A stretch of 47,556 nt of DNA from DATFYM01 sp035315065 (GCA_035315065.1 DATFYM010000175.1:1-47556); one strand, 5' to 3'; counted from the first letter of the stretch, positions 1 to 9,045 are shown. Program-made: numbers and translations. Notes: generated by a model from the letters alone, not told the origin.

Positions 1-137
1 TAGGCTCAAGAGAAGGATGACACGCCCAAGTCGGTCTGTCAACTAAATAATGCAAGAACCGACCTATTTGTGAGCGCGGGAGCCCCGCCGGGGAGGACTA
101 GCTTGAGACATCTCCCTGTGAAAATGTAGAAACTCCA

Positions 138-208
138 GGCGGCAGCTTAGCTGCCGCCTTTCGGGCCAAGCTCCGAGCTGTAGGCCAAGGCGGTAGCTTT
201 GCTACCGC
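138..208. repeat. Two short palindromes upstream of the repeat array
   Basis: Two GC-rich inverted repeats lie close together. The first (138-158) has 10-bp arms around one base. The second (190-208) has 8-bp arms (gcggtagc/gctaccgc) around three bases. They share the core ggyagc, as if one derived from the other. No T-run follows either, so they are not classical terminators. They sit just before the 150-bp repeat array. Function unknown; they could be mobile palindromes of the REP kind. Confidence 0.6.
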
Positions 209-289
209 ACTCCAAGGCGCGAACCCGAGGTCCGCGCTGGGCATGGCAGATGACAAGCTGTTGATTCGAAGACGGTTGTTAGAAAACTT

Positions 290-805
290 GTGCACCCGAA
301 GGAGCCGCGGCATGCTGAATCTAAAGGACTTAACAGCGGTCTCGGGCGAGCGCCGAACCACGTTTTCTCGTTTTGCGGGGCGAGGGAAACGTGGCGGTGG
401 CAATCGATTGATTCGAAAGTGGTTTGATACGAGTATCCTGAGAAGAAGAGGCGAACACTTTCTCAATCTAAAGGACTTACTAACCGTTCTTTCGCCGAGC
501 CGTCGGACCACTTTTTCGGTCTGTGTCCGGCGACGGAGATGCAGGCATTGCTATTTGTTGATTCCGCAGCGGTTGATGGCAAATTCCACGAGAAGGGCGG
601 GGAAAGGTCCGCTCAATCTAAAGGACTTGCTAACGGTGTTTCCACCGGGCGGTGGGGCGACCTTCTCGGGCTTTGCCAGGCAGTCGAAGCGTGGCAAGGC
701 CTATCTGTTGATTCCGGAGGGGTTGTTGGCCAGGTTGCCGGGGAGAACGGACGAAGGCTTACTCAATCTAAAGGGCTTGCTAATCGTCCTTTCGCCGAGC
801 CTTGA
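290..805 (+). repeat. Four imperfect tandem repeats, period 147-150 bp
   Basis: The motif aatctaaaggactt recurs starting at 318, 465, 615 and 765, so the spacing is 147, 150 and 150 bp. Similarity extends through the units (for example cttgttgattc-like and cgccgagcc-like blocks). All spacings are multiples of three. One reading frame (243-1199) stays open and spells a repeating peptide around LNLKDLLTVL and YLLIP. It starts without a convincing ribosome binding site, and the same repeat recurs inverted at 25250-25480 with a frame-breaking spacing. I therefore treat it as a dispersed non-coding repeat rather than a protein gene, with moderate certainty. Confidence 0.7.
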
Positions 806-844
806 GCGCTCATTTGAAAGCGAGTCCCGTTTTCAAGCCTCTTT

Positions 845-945
845 TCTGTGCAGAATCGCGCCAAATTCCGCCATTTTCCGACAAAAACGTCCAGATAATG
901 GCAGTAAATCAGGGCCTTTCGCGACCGATTTCACTGGTACGTGGA
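845..945 (+). repeat. Companion repeat element next to the 150-bp array
   Basis: This stretch contains cagaatcgcgccaaattcc and, further on, tttcgcgaccgatttc. Read on the other strand it matches elements at 24702-24815 and 25103-25192, which also begin near aaatcggtsgcgaaa and end near atttggtacgattttg. At both loci the element lies on the same side of the 150-bp units, so the two repeats travel together. The outer ends are themselves loosely inverted (aaaatcg/cgatttt). Nothing suggests coding. Confidence 0.6.
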
Positions 946-1108
946 ACGCCTTGCGGCTCGTGCCTAGCCGTGGTAGGTGCCTCCCGTCGGTTCTGGTGAA
1001 ACCGAGAAGTCAGGAAATGAAATTCACATTGCGTGAAGCAGAAAGCGGAAGGACCCCCTTTCACTTTGCCAAGGGAATCAGCCATAATAGCGACGGAGGT
1101 GCATTCTC

Positions 1109-2212
1109 TTGCCTTATCTATCGACCGTTCGTCCCAACCCTGACGCGTTGCTGCGCCAAGTGCAGGCAGAGGAGGAGTATCACAAGCGCGGGCGTTTGAA
1201 AATCCTGCTGGGTTACGGCTCCGGCGTAGGCAAGTCGTTCCGCATGCTCGATGAGGGCCGGCGCCGCCGTGAAAAGGGCGAGGACGTGATCGTGGGGACC
1301 ACTCAGCCCGTCACGCGCCCGGAGGTGCAGGCGCTCCTGCGCAAGCTGGAGGTGATACCGTTCAAGATGGTCGACGGCGTGCCGGTGATGGATGTGGATG
1401 CGATCCTCCGCCGGCGTCCCCAGGTTTGCCTGGTGGACGGTTTGGCGTACGACAACCCCCCGGGCAGTCGGCGCCCCAACCGCTGGCAAGACGTGCAGGA
1501 CCTTCTGGCGGCGGGCATTTCCGTGATTGCCGCGGTCAACCTCCAATACATCGAGGAGCGCCAGGCGGAAGTGGAGCGCGTTACGGGCAAGCGAGGGAAG
1601 GAAACGGTGCCCATCAGTTTCGTCTACTCGGCGGATGAGCTTGAAGTGGTGGACGCGCCCGCTGGCGATTGCGTCGATCGCGAGGGTAACGCCAACGGCG
1701 GCGCTAGCCGCGAGGGGAGCCGCCAGCAGCAGCTTTCGGAACTGAGGGAGATCGCCCTGTTGCTGGCTGCCGACGTCGTGGACCGGCAGTTGGAGAACTA
1801 CTTGAAGCGCAGCGGGGCGGAGCAGCTCTGGGCCGCTCAAGAGCGCATTCTGGTTTATCTGACGCCGGGCGCTGATGACACCAAAATCCTGGAGAGCGGG
1901 CGGCGCAATGCCGAGCGATTCCACGGCGAGCTTTTTGTGGCCCACCTCAGCAATCCGGATCTGCGGGCGAAGGAGCGGGCTGCGCTCGATGCCAATCTGG
2001 CTCTGGCCTTTCAAATGGGGGCACGCGTCGAAGCCTTGGAAGGCGAGGACGCTATCGGCGCGGTGATGAATTTCGCCCGCGCCCACTGCATCACCCAGAT
2101 CTTTGTCGGCCGCAGTCCGCGCGAGAGCTGGTGGGACCGGCTCTGGGGCAGCGACGTCGACGGGTTGATCCGCCAGGCCGAGGGCATCGACGTGCGCGTC
2201 TTTCCGCGCTAG
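1109..2212 (+). CDS. KdpD-like N-terminal sensor/Usp protein, divergent, no kinase
   Basis: A 367-residue protein matching only the cytoplasmic N-terminal half of the potassium sensor kinase KdpD. Residues about 30-230 form the KdpD domain with Walker A GYGSGVGKSF; residues about 240-365 form a universal-stress-like domain ending ITQIFVGRSP. The four membrane segments, HisKA and HATPase domains of full KdpD (about 890 residues) are absent, and a stop follows directly. The usual VDELAHTN motif reads VDGLAYDN, so the acidic residue after the Walker B aspartate is lost. TTG is chosen as start because cggaggt sits eight bases upstream. A closer-to-consensus paralogue follows at 2608. Short KdpD forms are known in cyanobacteria and Deinococcus. 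The role is probably potassium or c-di-AMP-linked sensing, but no kdpFABC or kdpE is visible here. Confidence 0.8.
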   Translation: MPYLSTVRPNPDALLRQVQAEEEYHKRGRLKILLGYGSGVGKSFRMLDEGRRRREKGEDVIVGTTQPVTRPEVQALLRKLEVIPFKMVDGVPVMDVDAILRRRPQVCLVDGLAYDNPPGSRRPNRWQDVQDLLAAGISVIAAVNLQYIEERQAEVERVTGKRGKETVPISFVYSADELEVVDAPAGDCVDREGNANGGASREGSRQQQLSELREIALLLAADVVDRQLENYLKRSGAEQLWAAQERILVYLTPGADDTKILESGRRNAERFHGELFVAHLSNPDLRAKERAALDANLALAFQMGARVEALEGEDAIGAVMNFARAHCITQIFVGRSPRESWWDRLWGSDVDGLIRQAEGIDVRVFPR

Positions 2213-2607
2213 GATGGGAACCAAGGGCTGGGAAGGTGTGAAGTAATTGCGAAGGGGCTTTCAACCCAGCGCGGCCTTGGGCCGCAACCAAATGGAGCGA
2301 AGTGGCTAGTGACGAGTGGCGAGTGGCGAGCAAAAAAATCGTCGCGAGCCGAGAAGAAGATTGGGGTTTGTAGTACAGAGACACAGAGTCACAGAGGAAA
2401 ATGGGAACCGTCGAGAAACAAAAGACCATCGCATGTGATTCTCCTTCTCTTCTCTGTGTTTAATTTCCTCACACGTTCTGGGAATCGGAGTCGGTCGTCC
2501 GCTTTCCCGAGGCGCGAGCAGGGTTATCCTTGGCTGGGGGCTGAGCACTGGATGCCGGACGCTTCGCTCCCCCGCTGCCAGACCCCGGTGATCAAAGACG
2601 AAGACTA
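2213..2607. other. Intergenic region between the kdpD-like genes
   Basis: About 395 bp without a credible gene. It holds a short run of gagtggc-type heptamers (about 2300-2330), a purine-rich stretch with cacagagtcacagagg, and no clear terminator or promoter. The gap means the two kdpD-like genes need not be co-transcribed. Confidence 0.5.
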
Positions 2608-3768
2608 ATGTTAGAGCCTGCTCCAGTAGCTGCTCGCGGGAACCTTCGGATTTATCTGGGCTACGCGGCTGGCGTAGGGAAGACTTACCAGATGCTGGAC
2701 GACGGCCACGACCTTCGGCGTGACGGCGTCGACGTGGTGGTGGGATACCTGGAACCGCACGGGCGCAAGGATACCATCGCCAAGGCGGAAGGCCTGGAGA
2801 TCGTGCCCCGCCGCAAGCAGGAGTACCGGGGCGCGGCGTTCGAGGACATGGACACCCCGGCGATCCTGAAGCGCCGGCCCCGGGTGTGCCTGGTGGACGA
2901 GTTCGCCCACACCAACGTCCCCGGCTCCGAAAGGGCCAAGCGCTGGGAAGACGTAGAGGTGCTGCTGGCCGCCGGCATCGACGTGATCACCACCATGAAC
3001 GTGCAGCACCTCGAGAGCCTCAACGATCAGATCCGGCAAATCACCAAAGTCCGCGTCCGGGAGACCATTCCCGACTGGGTGGTCCAGCAAGCCAACGAAG
3101 TGGTGATGGTGGATCTGCCCCCGGAGGCGCTGCTGAACCGGCTACGGCGCGGCGCCGTGTATCCGCCGGAGAAGGCCGAGAAGGCCTTGGCCAACTTCTT
3201 CACCGAGTCCAACCTCACCGTATTGCGTGAGTTTGCCCTGCGACAGACTGCTCACGAAGTGGACGCGCGGCAAGCCGTGGAGGAGCCGGCCGCGCCTCCT
3301 TCTCCGTGCCCAGGGGACGACGGCCCCGCCCGAATCACCCCTCCTCGCCAGACGGATCGCATTCTGATCTACGTCACCGATCACCCCTTGTCGGCCATGC
3401 TGATCCGGCGCGGCAAGCGGGTGGCGGACTATCTCCGGGCAGATTGCTTTGCCGTAGCAGTGCGGCCGGAGTTGGACCCTCGCGAGGTACCGGCGGACCG
3501 ACGCGAGGCGCTCGCCCGGCATTTGAGCTTTGCCCGTAACCTGCATATCGAGACGCGAACCTTGTTGGGCGGAGACGTGGCCCGGACCTTGGTGGAGTTT
3601 GCCCGGCAGCAGCGGGTGACGCAGATCTACCTGGCTCGTCCCCAGGCAGGACCGCGGTTGCCGTTCGTCGGCCGGGATTTGGTGCAGCAGGTGGTCCGCC
3701 TGGCCAGCGACATGCAGGTGACGGTGGTGGCCGAACGCCGCCCGCATGCGGAAGGCAGAAGGCAGTAG
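2608..3768 (+). CDS. KdpD-like N-terminal sensor/Usp protein, consensus motifs
   Basis: A 386-residue protein with the KdpD N-terminal domain (about residues 10-215) and a Usp-like domain (about 250-380), again without membrane segments or kinase. Walker A is GYAAGVGKTYQML. The conserved VDEFAHTNVPGS and NVQHLESLND motifs are intact, unlike the paralogue at 1109. In full-length KdpD this part binds ATP, and in some species the Usp domain binds c-di-AMP; here it must act through a separate partner, not found in the window. ATG at 2608 has only a weak purine-rich site upstream. The last codons (AEGRRQ) are read from a heptamer repeat (ggcagaa/ggcagta), so the natural C-terminus has been replaced or trimmed. 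Confidence 0.85.
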   Translation: MLEPAPVAARGNLRIYLGYAAGVGKTYQMLDDGHDLRRDGVDVVVGYLEPHGRKDTIAKAEGLEIVPRRKQEYRGAAFEDMDTPAILKRRPRVCLVDEFAHTNVPGSERAKRWEDVEVLLAAGIDVITTMNVQHLESLNDQIRQITKVRVRETIPDWVVQQANEVVMVDLPPEALLNRLRRGAVYPPEKAEKALANFFTESNLTVLREFALRQTAHEVDARQAVEEPAAPPSPCPGDDGPARITPPRQTDRILIYVTDHPLSAMLIRRGKRVADYLRADCFAVAVRPELDPREVPADRREALARHLSFARNLHIETRTLLGGDVARTLVEFARQQRVTQIYLARPQAGPRLPFVGRDLVQQVVRLASDMQVTVVAERRPHAEGRRQ

Positions 3769-3797
3769 GCAGAAGGCAGTAGGCAGTAGGCAGAAAA
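3749..3797 (+). repeat. Heptamer tandem array at the end of the second kdpD-like gene
   Basis: Six to seven units of ggcagaa or ggcagta in a row. The stop codon of the upstream gene (3766-3768) lies inside the array. The same units form both arms of the array at 22281-22400. No inverted partner is seen here. Confidence 0.85.
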
Positions 3798-3900
3798 CCA
3801 CTTGATGGCTTGCCCGCTGAGGAGGCGATTTCTCGTCTTAATCTGCCAAATCTGTGTAATCTGTGGATTCCGTTTGCCAAATGACACCACTACCCGTCCG

Positions 3901-6147
3901 TCACTCGACGCTGAACCCGGCGCTGGCGGAGGTGGAAAGCTGGTCGGCCGGGCTCTGGAGCGTGACTTCCAGGGTGTACTGGCCACCCTTGAGTTGGTTC
4001 AGGTCAATCTGCTTAAGCACCAGCAGGCGATCCTGGGAGGGGCGCCAGGCAACTTCCTCGGAGCCCGGGTTGGCGACGATGCTGGCGCCCGACTTGACGG
4101 CGTAGGAAACGCGCAGTTGCTGGGCGGGCGCGGGCGCGGCGTCGCGCCGAATAATTCCGAAATAGACGGTGAGTTTGTCCGACCGCGCAAACCGAGGCGC
4201 GATGGGAAGGAAAATCTGAAAGTTGTCCCCCCGCAGCGCGTCGGCGGGATCGGCCGTTCCTTGGGCGGGCTCGATGTCGTTCGACAGCAGAAGGCCGGAG
4301 AGCATGAAACCGTTGTCACGCTTCGAGACGGCGACTTCTCGGTTGCCGACCGCGACGGTACCGCCGGGAAGCTGGAGGATAGCCTCGACGTCGATCGGCT
4401 CCATTTCGGACAACTCAAGCCGCGCGTTGATGTCCACCTTCTCGCGGCGAAATTCGTCCCACTGCTTCTTGGTGAGGTTGAAGGTGAGAGAGCGCTGGTG
4501 GACGGCAACCATCCGGCCGGCGTGGTTGCGCGCTACCAGAACCAGAGTGGCGACGCCGCCGTAACGGTCGCCGGCGCGCTCCAGGTTCACCAGTCTTCCG
4601 GGGAGCGACACCCGGACCGGCGCCTCGAACTTGCCGTCGGGAGCTACCAGGAGCGCCGCATTGAGCTCGGGAGCGAAGGCCGGCTTGAGAGAACCGTTCT
4701 GAATCGCCCCCAGCAACTGCGCTGCCGCCGGTGTCATCATCGCTTCCTCACCGGGTGGGATCGCCCAGTACCCTTGCCGGTAGCGCAGGCGCAAGTTTGG
4801 CTTCAACGCTTCCACCCGGATGTGGCGGAACGAGCCATCGTAGTTGGTGTCGCTGGGCTGGTACACCAGCGTATAGAACTCACGCAGGTCGCGGTCCACA
4901 CTCTCCAGACCTACGAGCAGGTCGTTCTGGTTCTTCATCATCAAACCGCCGGTGGCGCTCGCCACCTCGCCCAGGTCTTCATGCAGACTATCGACACCGA
5001 GGTGCGCCGCCCAGTCGAACTTGTGGAGTCCGGTGGAGATCTGGTCGTACTGTCCCCAGTTGGCCATCCGGTAAGCATCGCGCGTGCCGCCGGGATCGGG
5101 TGGCATCGCGTTGGACGCGTCGTAGGACTCAGCCGACATGCCGGCGGCGTCGATCACGTAGAAGGCCACGTTGGCGCGGTTGGCGGCGTCGATCACTGCC
5201 TGCAACTCCGCCAAGGCGTCGGGCGAATGAAGAAAGCCCTCCGAGAACACCACCACGTTCTTTCGGCCCGGCAGGCTCTGATACGCCTGGGCGATGGCGC
5301 GCAACGCCAGCAACACGGCCCTTGCCTGGACGGTGGATTGGCTCCAGAGAAACTTCATCAGGGTGGCGAGCTCGATCTTCTCCATCTGAACTTCGGCCGC
5401 CTGGGCGCCGGCCCCGGCGCCGCCCCCTCCCTGAGTTCCCGAAGCCGGAGCCGTAGCAGTAGCTGTGACGCCGAGGCTGGAGGAGCCCCTGATGCCGTAG
5501 ATCTCCTGGTTAAGTTCGTCAATCTCCTGCTGCGTCTCCTGGCGCTGCGATGTGGTAATCCGGCCTTCGGACGTGTGGCCGCTGAGCCGGCCGAGCGCCG
5601 CCAGCACCTGCTGTTTGTCGAAGGTGAAGGCGAGGGCCAGGTGCAGGCTCTGGTCGACAAAGTAGATTGCTACCAGGTCCTCGGCGGCCACGTCCTTGCG
5701 GACGTACGCGGCAGCCGCGTCGCAGGCGCGCTTGATGTGCCCCGGTTGCAGGTCGCCGAGGTCGAGCACCAGGGTGATGAAGTGAATTTCGGCCACACTT
5801 CGAGCTTCGCGCTCACCTTGAGTGGCAGGCGCGCCCGGAGCCTTGGCCGCCACGGTTTCCTGGCTCGATTTTTCGGTCGTCCTCACCGGTGGGACGAAAG
5901 TGACGATCTTCTGCTCCTCATTGTTCTCGAAAAGCTTGAAGTCCGCGGCCGTGAGCCCGGTTGCCGGCTGGCCTTTCTTGTCGGTGACAATCACGTCCAC
6001 CACGACCGAAGGAGCCTGGACGCGAATCGTCCCGGGAGGCGGATTCTGCGCCTGGGGATTGGCGCGCGGGCCCGGGGCCGGAGCGAACCACGCGATCCAT
6101 GCCAGCGCTGCCATGGCGGGCTCGCGAAGACAAGTTCTAGCGATCAT
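3901..6147 (-). CDS. Secreted VWFA-related acidobacterial protein
   Basis: A protein of about 748 residues of the VWFA-related acidobacterial family (TIGR03436 type). The N-terminus from the ATG at 6147 reads as a signal peptide ending near APGPRA. Next comes a TonB/carboxypeptidase-like beta module (VVVDVIVTDKKGQPATGL, then DFKLFENNEEQKI), then a von Willebrand factor A-like domain with a degenerate metal site (VLDLGDLQ) and the family phrase GRKNVVVFSEGF. An upstream TTG at 6177 would add ten residues; I prefer the ATG because of the signal peptide. The C-terminal 300 residues are beta-rich and unassigned. Likely exported; substrate unknown. Monocistronic, in a region of long gaps. The long open frame on the opposite strand (3802-6285) is a codon-bias shadow. 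Confidence 0.85.
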   Translation of the reverse strand: MIARTCLREPAMAALAWIAWFAPAPGPRANPQAQNPPPGTIRVQAPSVVVDVIVTDKKGQPATGLTAADFKLFENNEEQKIVTFVPPVRTTEKSSQETVAAKAPGAPATQGEREARSVAEIHFITLVLDLGDLQPGHIKRACDAAAAYVRKDVAAEDLVAIYFVDQSLHLALAFTFDKQQVLAALGRLSGHTSEGRITTSQRQETQQEIDELNQEIYGIRGSSSLGVTATATAPASGTQGGGGAGAGAQAAEVQMEKIELATLMKFLWSQSTVQARAVLLALRAIAQAYQSLPGRKNVVVFSEGFLHSPDALAELQAVIDAANRANVAFYVIDAAGMSAESYDASNAMPPDPGGTRDAYRMANWGQYDQISTGLHKFDWAAHLGVDSLHEDLGEVASATGGLMMKNQNDLLVGLESVDRDLREFYTLVYQPSDTNYDGSFRHIRVEALKPNLRLRYRQGYWAIPPGEEAMMTPAAAQLLGAIQNGSLKPAFAPELNAALLVAPDGKFEAPVRVSLPGRLVNLERAGDRYGGVATLVLVARNHAGRMVAVHQRSLTFNLTKKQWDEFRREKVDINARLELSEMEPIDVEAILQLPGGTVAVGNREVAVSKRDNGFMLSGLLLSNDIEPAQGTADPADALRGDNFQIFLPIAPRFARSDKLTVYFGIIRRDAAPAPAQQLRVSYAVKSGASIVANPGSEEVAWRPSQDRLLVLKQIDLNQLKGGQYTLEVTLQSPADQLSTSASAGFSVE

Positions 6148-6177
6148 AAACGTCACCCAGCTAAGCCGCTGGTCCAA

Positions 6178-6531
6178 GCAGTAGGCGTCGCCAAGTTCGG
6201 CCTCGTGCCAAGCCTGTATCAGAGCCTATCGCATTCGAACAGAGAGTGCAAATACCAATCTGGTCTGGTCCGCCGGCATGGCTAGTCGCGAACGTCGGTT
6301 CTCGGCCCACGGAGCCGCCGTGCCATCGCTACCTAAGAAAGGACTTGATTCTTCTATAATCGTATGCTAGGCTCGATCCGTATGATCGAGGCATCGAGCG
6401 GCGGCACCGCGCCCTATATAACTAGGCGGTACTATAAAGAATCATAATGAGTGAATCGGTCGGCCAAATTCAGGGGCGGGATCCCTAAGCGGTTTAGTTA
6501 CTCATGGTTCGCATGCTCGTGGATCTTCACC
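6178..6531. other. Intergenic region upstream of the VWFA-related gene
   Basis: No gene recognised. A TATAAT at 6355-6360 lacks a good -35 partner at normal spacing. The 6380-6420 stretch has small inverted motifs (ggctcgatccgtatgatcgagg). Any promoter of the VWFA-related gene should lie at the left end but is not recognisable. Confidence 0.35.
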
Positions 6532-7115
6532 TTGAACCTTCAACCGGTTTGACTTCTTCTGATGGCTGATGGCTGAAACCTGAGCGCTTTCTAGGAAACG
6601 AAGCCACCGAGTTGATTGATAATAAAGGATCGGGCTGTGGAAAAGTCAGGAACGAAGCCACCGTTTTGGGGCCAGAGGAAGAGTTGAAGGTCGAGGGTCG
6701 TATGTCGAATGCGGGAGAGTCAGTACGCAAGGGACTGCTCGGAGCTCTCCAACCTTGAACCCTTCAACCGGTTTGATTTCTTCTGACGGCTGATCGCTGA
6801 AACCTGAGAACTTCTTGAAAAACGAAGCCACCGAGTTGATTGATAATAAAGGATCGGGCTGTGGAAAAGTCAGGAACGAAGCCACCGTTTTGGGGCCAGA
6901 AGAGAGAGTTGAAGGTCGAACGTCGAATATCGAATGTCCAAGAATCACGACCCAAGGGACTGCTCGTAACTCTTCGACCTTGAACCTTCAACGGCCTGAC
7001 TACTTCTGATGGCTGATGGCTGAAAACTGAGAGCTTTTTTGAAAAACGAAGCCACGGAGTTGATTGATAACAAAGAATCGGACTGTGGAAAAACCAGGAA
7101 CGAAGCCACCGTCGG
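6532..7115 (+). repeat. Three tandem copies of a 224-bp unit
   Basis: Units begin with ttgaacc(c)ttcaac at 6532, 6755 and 6980 (periods 223 and 225). Each holds tgatggctgatggctgaaa, then two copies of aacgaagccacc about 65 bp apart, separated by gagttgattgataataaagg. The third copy is truncated near 7115. Parts of each unit have a 7-bp rhythm (ggtcgaacgtcgaatatcg). No frame is open through the array. It lies upstream of glpK and may insulate or regulate it. Confidence 0.85.
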
Positions 7116-7257
7116 GGGTGGTGGTGAGGACGCCGACTGACGGGGGGAAGTCTGGTCATCGGCTGTCAAGCTATAAAACAAAAGAGTACGGCATGATACA
7201 AAGCTGATATTTTCATGGTCAAGCTGTAAAATGGCGGCTCGGCAATGGCTGTCCCGT

Positions 7258-7360
7258 GGTCGAGAGGCAAAAGGGCGAGGGACGAAAGACCAGGGACAAA
7301 GGACAAGGGACAACGGACAAATCTCTTTTAAGAGTTTCGAATTTGGAGTTTCGAACTTCC
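7258..7360 (+). repeat. Heptamer array upstream of glpK
   Basis: About 7285-7320 reads as gggacaa, aggacaa, gggacaa, cggacaa, followed by agtttcgaatttggagtttc, another 7-bp-like pattern. Similar heptamers occur at many other gaps in this window. It falls where the glpK leader would be, so it may be transcribed. Confidence 0.6.
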
Positions 7361-7415
7361 AAAGGCTTGATGTTCCGGCCATGCATGGGCTATGCTTCAG
7401 CGCGGGTAGGCACGC

Positions 7416-8897
7416 ATGTCAAAGTACATTCTCGCTCTCGACCAGGGCACCACAAGTTCGCGCGCCATCCTTTTTGATCGCGAAGGTAACGTCGCCGCCT
7501 CCGCCAATCAGGAGTTCACGCAGTACTATCCGCAGCCGGGCTGGGTGGAGCACGACGCGCTGGAGATCTGGCAATCGCAGCGCGACGTGGCCGAGCGCGC
7601 GCTCGATCAGGCTCGCGTCACCGGCGCCGACATTGCCGCCATCGGGATCACCAACCAGCGTGAGACCGTGGTGCTGTGGGAGCGCGCCACCGGACGCCCG
7701 CTCCATCATGCCATCGTCTGGCAATGCCGGCGCACGGCGGCGATGTGCGATCGCATCCGTCAGGAAGGCTTCGATCGCACCCTGCGTGAAAAGACCGGCC
7801 TGGTGACCGACGCCTATTTCTCCGGCACCAAGATCGCCTGGCTGCTGGAGAACGTTTCCGGTGCCCGCGAGCGGGCGGAGCGGGGCGAACTCGCCTGCGG
7901 CACCATCGACGCGTGGCTCATCTGGAATCTGACGCGCGGGCGCGCGCACGCGACCGACGTCTCCAACGCCTCACGCACCCTACTCTTCAACCTGCACACG
8001 CTCGACTGGGACGAGGAGATCCTCAACTATTTCCGTGTCCCGCGCGCGCTTTTGCCGGAGGTGAAGTCTTCCAGCGAGACGATTGCCGCGACCGACCTCT
8101 TTGGCTCCGAGGTCCCAATCGCGGGCGTGGCCGGCGACCAGCAGGCGTCGCTCTTCGGGCACCAGTGCTTCACGCCCGGCAGCGTGAAGAACACCTACGG
8201 CACCGGTTGCTTCCTGCTGATGAACACCGGGCACGAGGTGCCACGCTCGGAGTCGGGCCTCCTGGCCACCGTCGGCTGGCGCGTACGCGGCGCCACCACT
8301 TATGCACTCGAGGGCAGTGTGTTCATTGCCGGCGCGGCCGTACAGTGGCTGCGCGATGAACTAAAGATCATCGAGAGCGCGGGTGAGACCGAAGCCATGG
8401 CACAAGCCGTGCCGGACACGGGCGGCGTTTACTTTGTTCCCGCCTTTGTCGGCCTGGGCGCGCCGCACTGGGACGCTTACGCGCGCGGTGCCATCCTGGG
8501 TCTCACGCGGGGCAGCAACCGCAACCACCTGGCGCGCGCCGCGCTCGAATCCATGGCCTACCAGACGCGCGCGGTGGTGGATGCGATGGCCCACGATTCC
8601 GGCGTCCGCCCGGCGGTGCTGCGCGTGGATGGCGGCGCGGTGCGCAACAACTTTTTGTGCCAGTTCCAGGCCGACATCCTGGGCATTCCGGTGGAGCGGC
8701 CCGCTGCCCACGAATCCACCGCACTGGGCGCCGCGTATCTCGCCGGCCTGGCCACCGGCTTCTGGAAGGATGAGGAACTCGCCGGGCAGCTCAAGGTAGA
8801 CCGCTCGTTCGAGCCGGCGATGCCGACGCCGCGCCGAGAGGAATTGTACGCCGGGTGGCAGCGGGCGGTGGAGCGGGCCAAAGGATGGAGTCATTGA
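7416..8897 (+). CDS. glpK: Glycerol kinase
   Basis: A 493-residue protein of normal length for GlpK, a cytoplasmic FGGY-family kinase that phosphorylates glycerol to sn-glycerol-3-phosphate with ATP. The N-terminus YILALDQGTTSSRAILFD is the family phosphate-binding signature. Further marks are GWVEHD, ITNQRET, AGDQQASLFG, the GTGCFLLMNTG segment, and DGGAVRNNFLCQFQADIL near the C-terminus. The first FGGY domain covers about residues 1-250 and the second about 255-490. The start has only a weak ggtagg site. No glpF or glpD is adjacent, so it stands alone between two repeat regions. Confidence 0.97.
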   Translation: MSKYILALDQGTTSSRAILFDREGNVAASANQEFTQYYPQPGWVEHDALEIWQSQRDVAERALDQARVTGADIAAIGITNQRETVVLWERATGRPLHHAIVWQCRRTAAMCDRIRQEGFDRTLREKTGLVTDAYFSGTKIAWLLENVSGARERAERGELACGTIDAWLIWNLTRGRAHATDVSNASRTLLFNLHTLDWDEEILNYFRVPRALLPEVKSSSETIAATDLFGSEVPIAGVAGDQQASLFGHQCFTPGSVKNTYGTGCFLLMNTGHEVPRSESGLLATVGWRVRGATTYALEGSVFIAGAAVQWLRDELKIIESAGETEAMAQAVPDTGGVYFVPAFVGLGAPHWDAYARGAILGLTRGSNRNHLARAALESMAYQTRAVVDAMAHDSGVRPAVLRVDGGAVRNNFLCQFQADILGIPVERPAAHESTALGAAYLAGLATGFWKDEELAGQLKVDRSFEPAMPTPRREELYAGWQRAVERAKGWSH

Positions 8898-8901
8898 CTG
8901 A

Positions 8902-9045
8902 TGATTGGAAAGAGGAAGTCAGAAGACAGAAGACAGAAGACAGAAGGAAGAGGAACAAAGGAGAGCCTTTATTCTGACAAAGGAGGGTCTTTATTCTGAC
9001 TTCTGTCTTCTGACTTCTGTCTTCCTCTTTTTCCAATCGCCGATC
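8902..9045. repeat. Inverted heptamer array between glpK and rpsA
   Basis: The left arm (about 8902-8952) carries gattggaaa followed by repeated acagaag units. The right arm (about 8996-9045) is its approximate reverse complement and ends in ttccaatcg. The centre contains a near-duplicate of gtctttattctgac. Transcribed from either side it would form a very long hairpin, so it may end glpK transcription. The outer gattgg motif is shared with the array at 23774-23933. Confidence 0.8.

Noticed and set aside
243..1199. 318-codon frame through the 150-bp repeats
   Set aside because: No ribosome binding site, runs into the start of the kdpD-like gene, and the other locus of the repeat has a frame-breaking spacing. 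Kept as a repeat and as a question in the findings.
3802..6285. 827-codon open frame on the plus strand
   Set aside because: It is antisense to the VWFA-related gene, shows no known family, and arises from GC-rich codon bias.
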